36,712 bases of DNA from Alphaproteobacteria bacterium (GCA_019235415.1 JAFAKN010000162.1:1-36712), one strand, 5' to 3'. Shown: positions 7,985 through 16,333, counted from the stretch's first letter. The notes: generated by a model not told the origin, from the sequence alone. Translations and numbers: made by a program.

Positions 7985-8811
7985 GCTACACGACACTGCT
8001 GACGGATCGAACCGGCGCCGTCCTGAAGATCACGACCAACCGGCCGGAAGTGCTGAACGCGCAAAGCCGCATCCTGCTGGAGGAGCTCGATGACGCCTTC
8101 AAGCAGGGTATCGCCGACGAGGCGGTGCGCGTGATCATCCTGGCGGGTTCCGGCAAGCATTTCTCGGCGGGGCACGATCTCGGCAGCCCGCAGGAGATGG
8201 AGGACCAGAAGAACACGCCGCTGGAGCCCGGCTTCAAGGGCGAGCACCGGCGCATTTGGGAGCGGTTCTTCGAGAACACCATGCGCTGGCGCGACCTGCC
8301 CAAGCCGACCATCGCCCAGGTCCAGGGCTACTGCATCATGGGCGGCATGATGATCGCCTCAGCCTGCGACATCATCATCGCCAGCGACGATGCGCTGTTC
8401 GCCGACCGCGCCGTCAAGTGGGGCGGCGCGCACGTGCAGTATTTCTCGATGCCGTGGGATTTCGGCCCGCGCAAGACGAAGGAGTATCTGTTCACCGGCG
8501 ATTTCATCACCGCGGCGGACGCTGAGCGGGCCGGCCTGGTGAACCGCGTTGTCGCGCGGGAAAAACTCGAGGAGGAGACGATGGCGCTGGCGCAGAAGAT
8601 CGCCGAGCGCGATCCGTACGCGCTGAAACTTGCCAAGGCGTCAGTCAACGAGACGCTCGACGCCCAGGGCTGGCGCCAGGCGATGGAAAACGCCTTCAAG
8701 AACTACATGCTGACCATCCCGCATCGCATGGAGATGGGCACCTACGGGCCCAAGGCGCGCGAGAAAGCGCCCAAGGAGCGGTTCGCGGTGTTGAACAGGA
8801 AGTCGGGCTAG
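7981..8811 (+). CDS. Crotonase-fold protein (enoyl-CoA hydratase/isomerase family)
   Basis: The 276-residue protein shows the crotonase fold: LKITTNRPEVLNAQ near residue 14, GSGKHFSAGHDLGSP near 57, and QVQGYCIMGGMMIASACDI near 113. The positions normally held by the two hydratase glutamates appear as Met in GGMMIA and a different residue in ALFADRAVKWGG, so simple enoyl-CoA hydration is doubtful. An insertion rich in charged residues (residues about 70-95) is also present. It overlaps the preceding amidohydrolase by 4 bases. A joint role in degrading a CoA-linked or ring-derived acid is inferred. Its own terminator region is occupied by a palindromic repeat starting one base after the stop. 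Confidence 0.9.
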   Translation: MSYTTLLTDRTGAVLKITTNRPEVLNAQSRILLEELDDAFKQGIADEAVRVIILAGSGKHFSAGHDLGSPQEMEDQKNTPLEPGFKGEHRRIWERFFENTMRWRDLPKPTIAQVQGYCIMGGMMIASACDIIIASDDALFADRAVKWGGAHVQYFSMPWDFGPRKTKEYLFTGDFITAADAERAGLVNRVVAREKLEEETMALAQKIAERDPYALKLAKASVNETLDAQGWRQAMENAFKNYMLTIPHRMEMGTYGPKAREKAPKERFAVLNRKSG

Positions 8812-8922
8812 CCTCCCCAAGCTTGCTTGGGGAGGTGTCGGCGTCTTACGCCGACGGAGTGGTCATGGCGCGACCCCTCCGTCCGCTTCGCGGACACCTC
8901 CCCACGTCAGACGTGGGGAGGA
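8812..8922. repeat. Palindromic repeat family B, copy 1 (four-hairpin element)
   Basis: The element begins CCTCCCCAAGCTTGCTTGGG and ends CACGTCAGACGTGGGGAGG, with outer CCTCCCC/GGGGAGG ends. It is built from four small hairpins: CTCCCCAAG/CTTGGGGAG, GTCGGCGT/ACGCCGAC, GTCCGC/GCGGAC, and CCCCACGT/ACGTGGGG. The two halves can also pair through the GGAG.GGTC / GACCCCTCC region. It sits exactly between the convergent crotonase and GST genes. A second copy is at 10242. Confidence 0.85.
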
Positions 8923-8925
8923 GAA

Positions 8926-9546
8926 CTAGGCCGCGCGGCGCTGGCGCTCGGCCATCTCGACGCCCATCGCCTGGGCCACCGCGGGGCGCTGCAGGTGCTT
9001 TCGGTGGTAGGCGGCGATGGTCGGCCACTTCTTGAGGTCGCAGCCGACGAAGGCGAACCAGTTCAGCAGGGTGACGAGATAGGCGTCGGCGACTGTAAAC
9101 TTGTCGCCGACCAGAGTGTCGCGATCGTCCAGCCGCTTGGCGATGTAGTCGAGCGTCGGCTCGAGCAGCGCCCTCGCCGCCTCCTTCGTAGGCTCCGCCG
9201 CCTTGGGATTGAAGACGTTGGCGAAGATTCGCTTGTGCACCTCGGTCGACAGATAGTTCAACGTGTCGATCAGCTCGTAGCGTTCCATGGTGCCCCACGC
9301 GGGCGCGAGCCCGGCCTCGGGCTTGCGGTCGGCGAGGTATTGCAGGACCGACGGGCCTTCGTTCAGGATCTGGCCGTCGTCGAGGCGGAGCGCCGGCACG
9401 TAGCCCTTGGCCGAGATCTGGTAGTAGTCGCCGCCGTCGTCGGTCTTCTTGTTCTCGATGAAGCGGACTTTTAGCGGCAGTCCCGCCTCCAACGCCGTGA
9501 TATGCGAAGCGAGCGAGCAGGCCATCGGTGAAGCGAAGAGTTCCAT
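8926..9546 (-). CDS. Glutathione S-transferase, beta-class-like
   Basis: The 206-residue protein has an N-terminal thioredoxin-like domain starting MELFASPMACSLASHITALE, in which Cys10 matches the catalytic cysteine of bacterial beta-class GSTs. The cis-proline/glutathione site VPALRLDDGQILNEGPSVLQ is near residue 53, and a helical C-terminal domain contains FTVADAYLVTLLNWF. The start at 9546 is preferred over far upstream alternatives because GGAGG lies 5 bases before it and the family motif begins at once. It conjugates or reduces electrophilic or disulfide substrates with glutathione in the cytoplasm. The adjacent divergent TetR regulator and the duplicated box between them suggest it is the regulator's target. 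Confidence 0.92.
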   Translation of the reverse strand: MELFASPMACSLASHITALEAGLPLKVRFIENKKTDDGGDYYQISAKGYVPALRLDDGQILNEGPSVLQYLADRKPEAGLAPAWGTMERYELIDTLNYLSTEVHKRIFANVFNPKAAEPTKEAARALLEPTLDYIAKRLDDRDTLVGDKFTVADAYLVTLLNWFAFVGCDLKKWPTIAAYHRKHLQRPAVAQAMGVEMAERQRRAA

Positions 9547-9562
9547 CGCATCCTCCATGTTT

Positions 9563-9583
9563 TTATGCGATGTGGTACAAAAA
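9563..9583. promoter_or_regulatory. Putative TetR operator, box 1
   Basis: The sequence TTATGCGA-tgt-GGTACAAAAA is repeated at 9612-9632 with only the three central bases changed (18 of 21 identical), 49 bases apart in the same orientation. This copy lies 16 bases before the GST start codon, where bound repressor would block GST transcription. Function is inferred from position and repetition. Confidence 0.5.
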
Positions 9584-9611
9584 GGCGGGGGCGAGGCCAG
9601 GTCAAGGAAAA

Positions 9612-9632
9612 TTATGCGAACCGGTACAAAAA
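9612..9632. promoter_or_regulatory. Putative TetR operator, box 2
   Basis: The sequence TTATGCGA-acc-GGTACAAAAA matches box 1 at 9563. It spans the start codon of the TetR gene (9614-9616), so binding would give autorepression. As part of it is coding, conservation of the box beyond codon constraint would be the test. Confidence 0.5.
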
Positions 9633-10231
9633 TAATCGCAGCGTCACGAAGCAAGCCTCGCGGCCGCCCGCGGTCGTTCATTCCCTCCGAGGTACTTGAC
9701 CGGGTGCGCGCGGTGTTCATGGCCAAGGGCTTCGCGGCCGCATCGTTGGACGAGCTCGCCGCCGCGGCAGGCCTCAATCGCCCGAGCCTGTACGCGGCGT
9801 TCGGCGACAAGGAGCAGCTCTACATTGCGGCCCTGCGCTTCTACGGCGAAAAGAGCGTCGAGGCGCTCGACCAGATCCTGGCCGCACCCGGGACCATCGA
9901 GCAGCGCCTCGGCAAGGTCTACAACGCCGCGATCGATCTCTACACCGCCCCGCCGCATCGGCCGGGCTGCATGATCGTCGGCACCGCCGCCGCCGAGTCG
10001 CCCATGCATCCGCAGATTGCCACGGTCGCGCGCGGGCTCCTGGCCGACATCGAAGGCAGCTTCGAGCGTGCTTTTGCCGACAGTCGCCTCTCGACGACTC
10101 CCTCGCCGCCGGCCCGCGCCCGGATGGCGGGCGCGATTCTCTACGCCATCGCCATCCGCGCGCGCCTGGGCGCCAAGGCGACCGAGCTGCGCGCCTTCGC
10201 AGCCTCCATGGTGCCGGCGATCTGCGCCTGA
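9614..10231 (+). CDS. TetR/AcrR-family transcriptional regulator
   Basis: The 205-residue protein carries an N-terminal TetR helix-turn-helix: basic GRPRSF, then VFMAKGFAAASLDELAAAAG and LNRPSLYAAFGDKEQLY (about residues 17-72), the most conserved part of the family. The C-terminal ligand domain includes HRPGCMIVGTAAAESP, typical of a common subgroup near redox or xenobiotic genes. The ATG at 9614 is chosen because AAGGA lies about 6 bases before it; a longer frame from 9449 would run antisense through the GST gene. It is divergent from the GST gene, with two 21-base direct repeats between them, and is probably its repressor. The ligand is unknown. Confidence 0.9.
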   Translation: MRTGTKIIAASRSKPRGRPRSFIPSEVLDRVRAVFMAKGFAAASLDELAAAAGLNRPSLYAAFGDKEQLYIAALRFYGEKSVEALDQILAAPGTIEQRLGKVYNAAIDLYTAPPHRPGCMIVGTAAAESPMHPQIATVARGLLADIEGSFERAFADSRLSTTPSPPARARMAGAILYAIAIRARLGAKATELRAFAASMVPAICA

Positions 10232-10241
10232 ATTTCAGCTT

Positions 10242-10362
10242 CCTCCCCAACGCAGTTGGGGAGGTGTCCGCGTCATCGCGGACGGAGGGGTCATGATTCA
10301 TGAGAGCCATGACCCCTCCGTCGCCGTAAGACGGCGACACCTCCCCAGCGAAGCTGGGGAGG
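10242..10362. repeat. Palindromic repeat family B, copy 2 (four-hairpin element)
   Basis: It begins CCTCCCCAACGCAGTTGGGG and ends CCCCAGCGAAGCTGGGGAGG. Stems are CTCCCCAA/TTGGGGAG, GTCCGCG/CGCGGAC, CGTCGCCGT/ACGGCGAC, and CTCCCCAG/CTGGGGAG. The central GGAGGGGTCATG pairs with CATGACCCCTCC. The layout is the same as the copy at 8812, with compensating changes in stems. It lies between the convergent TetR and permease genes. Confidence 0.88.
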
Positions 10363-10386
10363 CGGTCCACGCTCCGCATGAGCGAC

Positions 10387-11298
10387 CTACCGGGTGCGCA
10401 GCTTGGGGTCGAGGGCGTCGCGCAGGGCGTCGCCGAACAGGCTGATGCCGAGCACCGTCAGCATGATGGCGAGCCCCGGGAACACCGCGATCCAAGGCGC
10501 GGTGGTAGCATATTCCTCGGCGCCGCCCTGCAGCATCAGGCCCCAGGCCGGCACCGGCTCCTGCACGCCGAGGCCGAGATAGGACAACGAGGCCTCGGCG
10601 AGGATCGCCTGGCCGACGAAGGCCGACAGCAGGATCAGGAAGGGCGCCAGCACGTTGGGCATCATGTGGCGCAGCACGATCCGCGCGTGGCTGAAGCCCA
10701 ACGCCCGGGCGGCGTCGACATAGGGGATCTCGCGCACCGCCAGCGCGCTTGCCCGCACGATGCGGCCGCAGCGCGGGAACAAGGGGATGGTGATGGCGAT
10801 GATGACGTTGATCACGCCGGTGCCGAACACCGCGACCACCGCCAGCGCCAGGATGATCAGCGGGAAGGCCATCAGCACGTCGAGCACCCGCTGGAAGACG
10901 AGGTCGAACCAGCCGCCGAAATAGGCGCTCGCCACCCCCAGCACCAGCCCGAGGAAGCCCCCGACCAGGGCGGCAGTGAAGCCGACGATCAGCGCGGTGC
11001 GCGCGCCGAACACCAGGCGGGAGAAGATATCGCGGCCCATCTGGTCGGTGCCGAGCAGATGGACCCAGCTCGGCGCCTGCATCATGGCGCTGAAGTCGTT
11101 CTCCTCGGGATCGAACGGCGCGATCCAGTCGGCGAGGCAACCGGTCGTGAACATGATCAGCACGATCACCAGGCCGAATGTGCCGAGCGGCTGGCGCCGG
11201 ACGAACTGCCAGCCGACGTCCAGCACCGAGCGTTTTCGTTCTGCGCCCTCCTCGACCGGGGGCGAAACAGCCGCCCGCTCGCGTGCGACGATGGTCAT
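10387..11298 (-). CDS. Peptide/nickel-type ABC transporter permease (DppC/OppC family)
   Basis: The 303-residue inner-membrane protein has an N-terminal cytoplasmic tail, a first membrane helix (TFGLVIVLIMFTTGCLADWI) and five more hydrophobic segments. The motif HLLGTDQMGRDIFSRLVFGAR and the EAA loop VDAARALGFSHARIVLRHMM, which docks on the ATPases, are typical of DppC/OppC. The start at 11298 gives a 13-base gap after the upstream permease gene; an earlier in-frame start would overlap it. It is the last gene of a five-gene minus-strand operon that imports oligopeptides or related solutes. A family B palindrome follows the stop. Confidence 0.93.
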   Translation of the reverse strand: MTIVARERAAVSPPVEEGAERKRSVLDVGWQFVRRQPLGTFGLVIVLIMFTTGCLADWIAPFDPEENDFSAMMQAPSWVHLLGTDQMGRDIFSRLVFGARTALIVGFTAALVGGFLGLVLGVASAYFGGWFDLVFQRVLDVLMAFPLIILALAVVAVFGTGVINVIIAITIPLFPRCGRIVRASALAVREIPYVDAARALGFSHARIVLRHMMPNVLAPFLILLSAFVGQAILAEASLSYLGLGVQEPVPAWGLMLQGGAEEYATTAPWIAVFPGLAIMLTVLGISLFGDALRDALDPKLRTR

Positions 11299-11311
11299 GG
11301 CGGCAGCCCCT

Positions 11312-12283
11312 TCACGAGAAACGAATGCGCGGGTCGAGCCACGCATAGAGCAGGTCGACCACGAGGTTGGTGACCACGAAGATCACCACGACGAGCATGG
11401 TCAGCGCCTGGGTGAGCACGTTGTCCTGGTTCTGCACCGCCAGCACGAACAGCCGACCGATGCCGTTCAGGTTGAACACCTGCTCGGTGACCACCAGGCC
11501 GCCGATCAGGAAGGCGAACTCGATGCCGATCAAGGTCACGACCGGCAGCAGCGCGTTCTTGAGGGCATGCCGGTTGATCACGATCTGCTCGAGCAGTCCC
11601 TTGGCGCGCGCGGTGCGGATGTAGTCCTCGCGCATCACCTCGAGCATCGCCGAGCGCGTCATGCGCATGGTCACGGCGGAATATCGGTAGCCGACTGTGA
11701 TGGCCGGCAGGAGCACGATCGACAGGTTGCGCAGCGGATCCTGCCAGAACGGCACGAAATCGATCGGCGGCATCCATGCCTTCCCGGTAGCGAGGTAGGT
11801 GATGTCGAGCACCAGCACCAGCGACATGATTCCGAGCCAGAACGAGGGGGTCGCGATGCCGGCGATCGCCACCATGCGCACGATATGGTCGAGCCAGCTG
11901 TTCTCCTTCAAGGCCGACAGCGTGCCAAGCGGGATGGCGATCAGGACGGCGATCACCGTCGCCATCAGGGCGATCTGCAAGGACACCGGCAGCCGCTTGC
12001 CGATCTCCTCGGTGACCGGATGGCCCGACCACATCGAGGTGCCGAAGTCGAAGGTGAGGTAGCTGCCCAGGAAGTCGAGGAACTGCGCGATAATCGGATC
12101 GTTCAGCCCGAGCTCCTGGCGGCAGTGGGCGAGCGCGGTTGGATCGACATGCATGCCGCCTGCGCCCAGGCGTATCACGCAGACGTCGCCCGGGATAAGC
12201 CGCAGCAGCACGAACACCAGCGCGGCGGCTCCCACCAAGGTGGGAACCGCCAGCAGGAGCCTGGTGACGATGTAGCGATACAT
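11312..12283 (-). CDS. Peptide/nickel-type ABC transporter permease (DppB/OppB family)
   Basis: The 323-residue protein begins MYRYIVTRLLLAVPTLVGAA, the usual first helix of DppB/OppB permeases, followed by VFVLLRLIPGD, a periplasmic loop and five further membrane segments. The EAA loop DYIRTARAKGLLEQIVINRH and the following ALKNALLPVVTLIG are diagnostic. It forms the membrane channel with the DppC-like protein encoded next. It lies 19 bases downstream of the binding-protein gene. A Cys and an extra loop around residues 34-55 (GDVCVIRLGAGGMHVDPT) are slightly unusual but found in the family. Substrate cannot be inferred from permeases. Confidence 0.93.
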   Translation of the reverse strand: MYRYIVTRLLLAVPTLVGAAALVFVLLRLIPGDVCVIRLGAGGMHVDPTALAHCRQELGLNDPIIAQFLDFLGSYLTFDFGTSMWSGHPVTEEIGKRLPVSLQIALMATVIAVLIAIPLGTLSALKENSWLDHIVRMVAIAGIATPSFWLGIMSLVLVLDITYLATGKAWMPPIDFVPFWQDPLRNLSIVLLPAITVGYRYSAVTMRMTRSAMLEVMREDYIRTARAKGLLEQIVINRHALKNALLPVVTLIGIEFAFLIGGLVVTEQVFNLNGIGRLFVLAVQNQDNVLTQALTMLVVVIFVVTNLVVDLLYAWLDPRIRFS

Positions 12284-12302
12284 GGCCGTCTCCCGACGCC
12301 GG

Positions 12303-13907
12303 CTACTTTTCCAGCCAGATGTTGGCGAGGTCCTGGTTCAGGTAGTGGCTGGGGCTGATCTTCCAGCCCTGGACGTAGGAGCGCATCGGCACGATGCGGT
12401 ACCAGTAGGGCAGCACGATCGAATGGACCATGGTGTCGAGCGTGTGCTTCTCGTAGGCTCGCATGTCGTCGCGCTGCTTCTTGGGATCGGTCTCGGTCTG
12501 CATCTTGTCATAGAGCTCGATCGACTTGTCGTCGTCGAACTGGCCGTAGTTCTCCGGGAACACTTTGGCCGGCAGGTACTTGCCGGTGTCGAGCAGCGGA
12601 TTGACGACGCTTATGCAATTGGCCTCCATCACCACGTCGAAGGTGCCGCCGCGCATGTTGGAGAACCACGGCCCGGTCGGCACGACCTTCTGCTCGACGT
12701 TGAGGCCGATCTTCTTCCATTCGCCGATCACCCAGGTGCCGACGAACTTGTAGGGCTGGTCGACATTGCGGTTGAGCAGCTCGAACTTCAGTCCTTCGGC
12801 GCCGGCCTCCTTCAAAAGCCGCTTGGCCTCGGCGCGCGACTTTTCGATGTCCGGCCAGTAGCCCGCCATCTGTTGCAGCTCGTCCTTGGTGGCGGCGAGC
12901 GGCGAGCCCGGGAAGACGATGCCGCCCACCGTCCGGACGTTGGCGATCTTGGCCAGTGCCGGCGCGCCGTGCCACTGATCGATGGCGAGCGCAAGCGCGC
13001 GGCGCACGCGCACGTCATCGAACGGCTTCTTCTTGTGATTGGGCGTGATGATGTTGCCGCAGTTCCAGTCGCTCTCCTGGAAGACGATGTCCTTGCCGCC
13101 CTCCTTGGCAAGCTCGTCGCGCGCCGACGGCGGCAGGCCGCGGAACTCCATGGCAGCGCGGTCGGAGCGGATGGCGTCGACCCGGACCGACTGCTTGGGC
13201 GCGAACAGGGCAACGAAGCCGTCAAGGTAGGGCTGCCCCTCGTGATAGTAGTCGGGATTGCGCTCGCCCTTGATCGACTGGCCGATCTCGTACGAGACGA
13301 ACCTGAAGGGGCCGGAGCCCATGACGTGCTGCTCGTAAAAGTGCGGATCCTTCTCGAGGATCTTCTTCGAATAGATCCAGCTGTAAGGATCGGCGAGCGC
13401 CGGCAGGAACGCGCTGGCCGGATACTTGAGCTTGAAGACGACCGTCTGGTCGTCGGGGACCTCGATCTTGTCGACCATGGCGTAGAAGGTGACGCGGGCG
13501 CTGGTTGTGCCCTTGGGCGGAAAGACGATCCTGTTCCAGCTGTCGCCCACGTCCTGCGCCGTGAGCGGCGAGCCATCGTGGAACTTCACGCCCTGGCGGA
13601 TCTTGAAGGTGTAGGTCTTGCCGCCGTCGGTCGGCTTGGGCATTTCGGTGCAGAGATCGCACACGAACTCGGTGGTCGAGGACGGATTGTCGGGCGGCAC
13701 GCGGATCAGCACGCTGTAGAACGGTGCGGCCGCGTGCACCGTGGCGTAGGTCGTCTCGCGATGGCCGTCGAGGCTCGGCGGCGCGTCGGCCGGAATCATG
13801 TAGGTGAGCGTTCCACCACGCTTGGGCGCCTCGGCGCCGGCGGACCCTGCCGCGATCGCGGCAACCACGCCGAGGGCAATCGCCGCCAGTCTCTTGCGAA
13901 CGTACAT
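12303..13907 (-). CDS. ABC transporter substrate-binding protein (SBP_bac_5 / DppA-like)
   Basis: The 534-residue protein starts with a Sec signal peptide (MYVRKRLAAIALGVVAAIAA, probable cleavage after GSAGA) and continues with KRGGTLTYMIPADAPPSLDG. It then carries the family 5 binding-protein core: YTFKIRQGVKFHDGSPLTAQDV near residue 105, SAFLPALADPYSWIYSKKIL, and VRRALALAIDQ near 310. It binds a peptide or other solute in the periplasm and delivers it to the two permeases encoded immediately downstream. A strong GAGGAGGAGG Shine-Dalgarno sequence precedes the ATG, fitting high expression of binding proteins. It is separated from the upstream ATPase gene by 84 bases that include part of a palindromic repeat. 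Confidence 0.93.
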   Translation of the reverse strand: MYVRKRLAAIALGVVAAIAAGSAGAEAPKRGGTLTYMIPADAPPSLDGHRETTYATVHAAAPFYSVLIRVPPDNPSSTTEFVCDLCTEMPKPTDGGKTYTFKIRQGVKFHDGSPLTAQDVGDSWNRIVFPPKGTTSARVTFYAMVDKIEVPDDQTVVFKLKYPASAFLPALADPYSWIYSKKILEKDPHFYEQHVMGSGPFRFVSYEIGQSIKGERNPDYYHEGQPYLDGFVALFAPKQSVRVDAIRSDRAAMEFRGLPPSARDELAKEGGKDIVFQESDWNCGNIITPNHKKKPFDDVRVRRALALAIDQWHGAPALAKIANVRTVGGIVFPGSPLAATKDELQQMAGYWPDIEKSRAEAKRLLKEAGAEGLKFELLNRNVDQPYKFVGTWVIGEWKKIGLNVEQKVVPTGPWFSNMRGGTFDVVMEANCISVVNPLLDTGKYLPAKVFPENYGQFDDDKSIELYDKMQTETDPKKQRDDMRAYEKHTLDTMVHSIVLPYWYRIVPMRSYVQGWKISPSHYLNQDLANIWLEK

Positions 13908-13967
13908 CGCCTCCTCCTCTTACGACTTGTTCTTATCGAGCCTCCGTACTCACGCTTACGCCACGCC

Positions 13968-13984
13968 TGTCATCCGGAGCGCAG
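13968..13984. repeat. Half-copy of palindromic repeat family A
   Basis: TGTCATCCGGAGCGCAG repeats the left arm of the adjacent full element (TGTCATCCCGAGCGCAG at 13990-14006) with one mismatch, 22 bases away in the same orientation. It looks like a remnant of a tandem or repeated insertion between the ATPase and binding-protein genes. Confidence 0.6.
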
Positions 13985-13989
13985 AACTC

Positions 13990-14060
13990 TGTCATCCCGA
14001 GCGCAGCGAGGGATCCTTCGCGTTCATGGAAAGATCCCTCGCCTGCGGCTCGGGATGACA
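13990..14060. repeat. Palindromic repeat family A, copy 2, overlapping the oppF-like 3' end
   Basis: The 71-base element has outer arms TGTCATCCCGAGC and GCTCGGGATGACA and inner arms GAGGGATC / GATCCCTC. It lies inside the 3' end of the upstream ATPase gene, whose stop codon (13992-13994) is formed by the repeat's terminal GTCATCC. Other copies are at 1084, 19071 and 19149. Confidence 0.85.
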
Positions 14061-15053
14061 AGACACCTCGCTGCACGCCACCCAATGGCCCGGCCGCAGC
14101 TCGCGCAGCGCCGGCCGCCTGTCTTGACAGGACTCGACCGCGATCGGACAGCGCGGATGGAAGACGCACCCTGACGGCGGATTGATCGGGCTCGGCACCT
14201 CGCCCTTGGGCGGCCGGAACTCGCGCCTCGCCTCGATGCGCGGATCCGGCACCGGCACGGCCGACAGCAGGGCCTGGGTGTAGGGATGGAGCGGGTTGTC
14301 GAACAGCTCGTCGCTCGCCGCCATCTCGACGATGCGGCCGAGATACATAACGGCGACGCGCTGGCAGAGATGGCGCACGACCGACAGGTCATGGGCGATG
14401 AAGAGATAGGTGAGGCCGAAGCGCCCGCGCAGATCCTCCAGGAGGTTGACCACCTGGGCCTGGATCGACACGTCGAGCGCCGACACCGCCTCGTCGCAGA
14501 CGATGAACTCCGGATCGAGGGCGAGCGCGCGGGCGATGCCGACGCGCTGGCGCTGGCCGCCCGACATCTCATGCGGATAGCGGTCTGCGAACTTGGGGTC
14601 GAGGCCGCACACCGCCAGGAGCTCGCGCACGCGCTCGCGCCGCCGGCGCGCATTCGGCTGCACGCTGTGCACCTTGATCGGCTCGGCGATGATGTCGCCC
14701 ACCTTCATGCGCGGGTTGAGCGAGCTGTAGGGGTCCTGGAAGATCACCTGCATGCGGCGCCTGAGCGCCGTCAGCTCTTCGCGCTCCATGCGGCCGATGT
14801 CCCGGCCGTCGAACAGGACCTCGCCGGCCGTCGGTTTTTCGAGCCGCAGGATGCAGCGGCCGGTCGTCGTCTTGCCGCAGCCGCTTTCGCCCACCAGTCC
14901 CAGCGTCTCGCCACGCTCGATCGAGAAATCGACGCCGTCGACCGCCTTGACCGCGCCGATCCGCCGGCTGAACAGCACGCCCTCGGAGACCGGAAAGTGC
15001 ATGGCAAGCCCGCGCACTTCGAGAAGCGGCGGCTGTGGCGGCACGCCGTTCAT
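13992..15053 (-). CDS. Oligopeptide/dipeptide ABC transporter ATP-binding protein (OppF/DppF-like)
   Basis: The 353-residue ATPase has Walker A GESGCGKT (residues 55-62), Q-loop [11 protein letters not shown], signature [15 protein letters not shown], Walker [13 protein letters not shown] and switch His in IAHDLS. The C-terminal oligopeptide-transporter cysteine region reads [18 protein letters not shown], with GHWVAC near the normal family end. The ATG at 15053 overlaps the preceding ATPase's stop (ATGA). About the last 21 residues after VACSEVS are encoded by the palindromic repeat at 13990-14060, which also supplies the stop codon, so the original C-terminus has been replaced or extended. 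It powers the importer with its OppD-like partner. Confidence 0.93.
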   Translation of the reverse strand: MNGVPPQPPLLEVRGLAMHFPVSEGVLFSRRIGAVKAVDGVDFSIERGETLGLVGESGCGKTTTGRCILRLEKPTAGEVLFDGRDIGRMEREELTALRRRMQVIFQDPYSSLNPRMKVGDIIAEPIKVHSVQPNARRRRERVRELLAVCGLDPKFADRYPHEMSGGQRQRVGIARALALDPEFIVCDEAVSALDVSIQAQVVNLLEDLRGRFGLTYLFIAHDLSVVRHLCQRVAVMYLGRIVEMAASDELFDNPLHPYTQALLSAVPVPDPRIEARREFRPPKGEVPSPINPPSGCVFHPRCPIAVESCQDRRPALRELRPGHWVACSEVSCHPEPQARDLSMNAKDPSLRSG

Positions 15054-16051
15054 GCCGGCGCACCCTGGCCGACCAGCAGCTCTGCGGCGCGAAAGCAGGC
15101 GGCGAGATGGCCGGACTCGCCCGCCCGTTCGAGCGTCGGCCGGTCGCGAGCGCAGCGTTCCACGGCAAAGCGGCAACGCGCCCGAAAGGCGCAGCCGGCG
15201 TCGAGCCGCGTCAGATCGGGCGGCTGGCCATCCACGGGGTCGAGCCGCGCACGCCGCGGCTGGTCGAGTCGCGGCACCGAGCGAAGCAGCGCCACGGTGT
15301 AGGGATGTCGCGGATCGTGATAGATCGCATCGGCGGTGCCGGCCTCGACGATCCTGCCGGCGTACATGACGTTCACTCGGCTGGCATAGCGGGCCACGAC
15401 GCCCAGGTTGTGGGTGATGATGATCTGGGCGACGTTGAGCCGGCGGGTCAGAGACTTCAGGAGCTCGAGTATCTGCGCTTGGATGGTGACGTCGAGCGCC
15501 GTCGTCGGCTCGTCGGCGATGATCAGTCGAGGATTGCAGGCGAGCGCCACCGCGATCATCACCCGCTGCCGCATGCCGCCGGAGAGCTGGTGCGGATATT
15601 GCCGCAGCCGCCGGCGCGGGTCGGATATGCCGACCATCGAGAGCAGCTCGAGCGCACGCTTTTCCGCCGCGCCCCGATCGGCGCCCTGGTGCCGCTCCAA
15701 AGTCTCGGTGATCTGGCGGCCGATGGTCAGCACCGGATTGAGCGAGGTCATCGGCTCCTGGAAGACCATGCCGATGTCGCGGCCGCGCATGGCGCGCATG
15801 TCCGCTTCGGAAAGGCCGCGCAGGTCGCGTCCCTCGAACAGAATCTCGCCGCTCGTGATCCGTCCCGGCGGGTCGGGAATGAGGCGCAGGATCGACAGCG
15901 CGCCGACCGATTTTCCCGAGCCGCTTTCGCCGACGATGGCCACGGTCTCGCCATGCTCGACCGTGTAGGACACGCCGTCGACGGCGCGCACCAGTCCCGC
16001 CCCGGTGCGGAACTCGGTATGCAACGCCTTCACCTCCAACAGTGGCGGCAT
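15050..16051 (-). CDS. Oligopeptide/dipeptide ABC transporter ATP-binding protein (OppD/DppD-like)
   Basis: The 333-residue ATPase has Walker A GESGSGKS (residues 41-48), Q-loop [11 protein letters not shown], signature [15 protein letters not shown], Walker [14 protein letters not shown], and switch His in IITHNLG. The C-terminal cysteine region [19 protein letters not shown] is typical of the OppD/DppD branch. The start at 16051 begins [14 protein letters not shown], the usual family N-terminus; the frame is open further upstream but that part has no family similarity. It is the first gene of the minus-strand transporter operon. Its promoter should lie in the 282-base gap shared with the divergent carotenoid-oxygenase gene. 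Confidence 0.93.
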   Translation of the reverse strand: MPPLLEVKALHTEFRTGAGLVRAVDGVSYTVEHGETVAIVGESGSGKSVGALSILRLIPDPPGRITSGEILFEGRDLRGLSEADMRAMRGRDIGMVFQEPMTSLNPVLTIGRQITETLERHQGADRGAAEKRALELLSMVGISDPRRRLRQYPHQLSGGMRQRVMIAVALACNPRLIIADEPTTALDVTIQAQILELLKSLTRRLNVAQIIITHNLGVVARYASRVNVMYAGRIVEAGTADAIYHDPRHPYTVALLRSVPRLDQPRRARLDPVDGQPPDLTRLDAGCAFRARCRFAVERCARDRPTLERAGESGHLAACFRAAELLVGQGAPA

Positions 16052-16333
16052 GCGACTGGTCTCCGACTGGCCGCCAGGCAGCCAGCATCCGTTGCGAGCA
16101 GGCGCCCGCTCATGAATGCTTTGACCGCAGAGCTTCCCACACTCCGCGGAGGAACGCGCCGACGGCTCGTGAAAGCACTGTGAAGCCTGTTTCCTCGAAA
16201 TACGCGCTACCGCCGCCATCGGCACCGGGCGCAGCCTCTTGCGGGCCGTGCAGAGCCTACGAAAGCAGGCGCACCGCCGCAAGCGCCGGCAATGCCCGCC
16301 GCGATTCGGCCCGCGAAGTGCTAGTGTGGCGAC

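Noticed and set aside
6764-7996. Upstream extension of the FAH-family gene (frame open to 7996)
   Set aside because: The extension is antisense to the amidohydrolase and has no similarity to the family; the 247-residue product from 6763 has the right length.
12282-14174. 630-codon plus-strand frame opposite the substrate-binding protein gene
   Set aside because: Antisense shadow of a DppA-like gene that has a signal peptide and a strong ribosome site; the shadow has neither.
10387-16051. Nickel-specific transporter identity for the ABC operon
   Set aside because: The family covers peptides, nickel, opines and other solutes. Nothing in the binding protein seen by eye supports a particular ligand.
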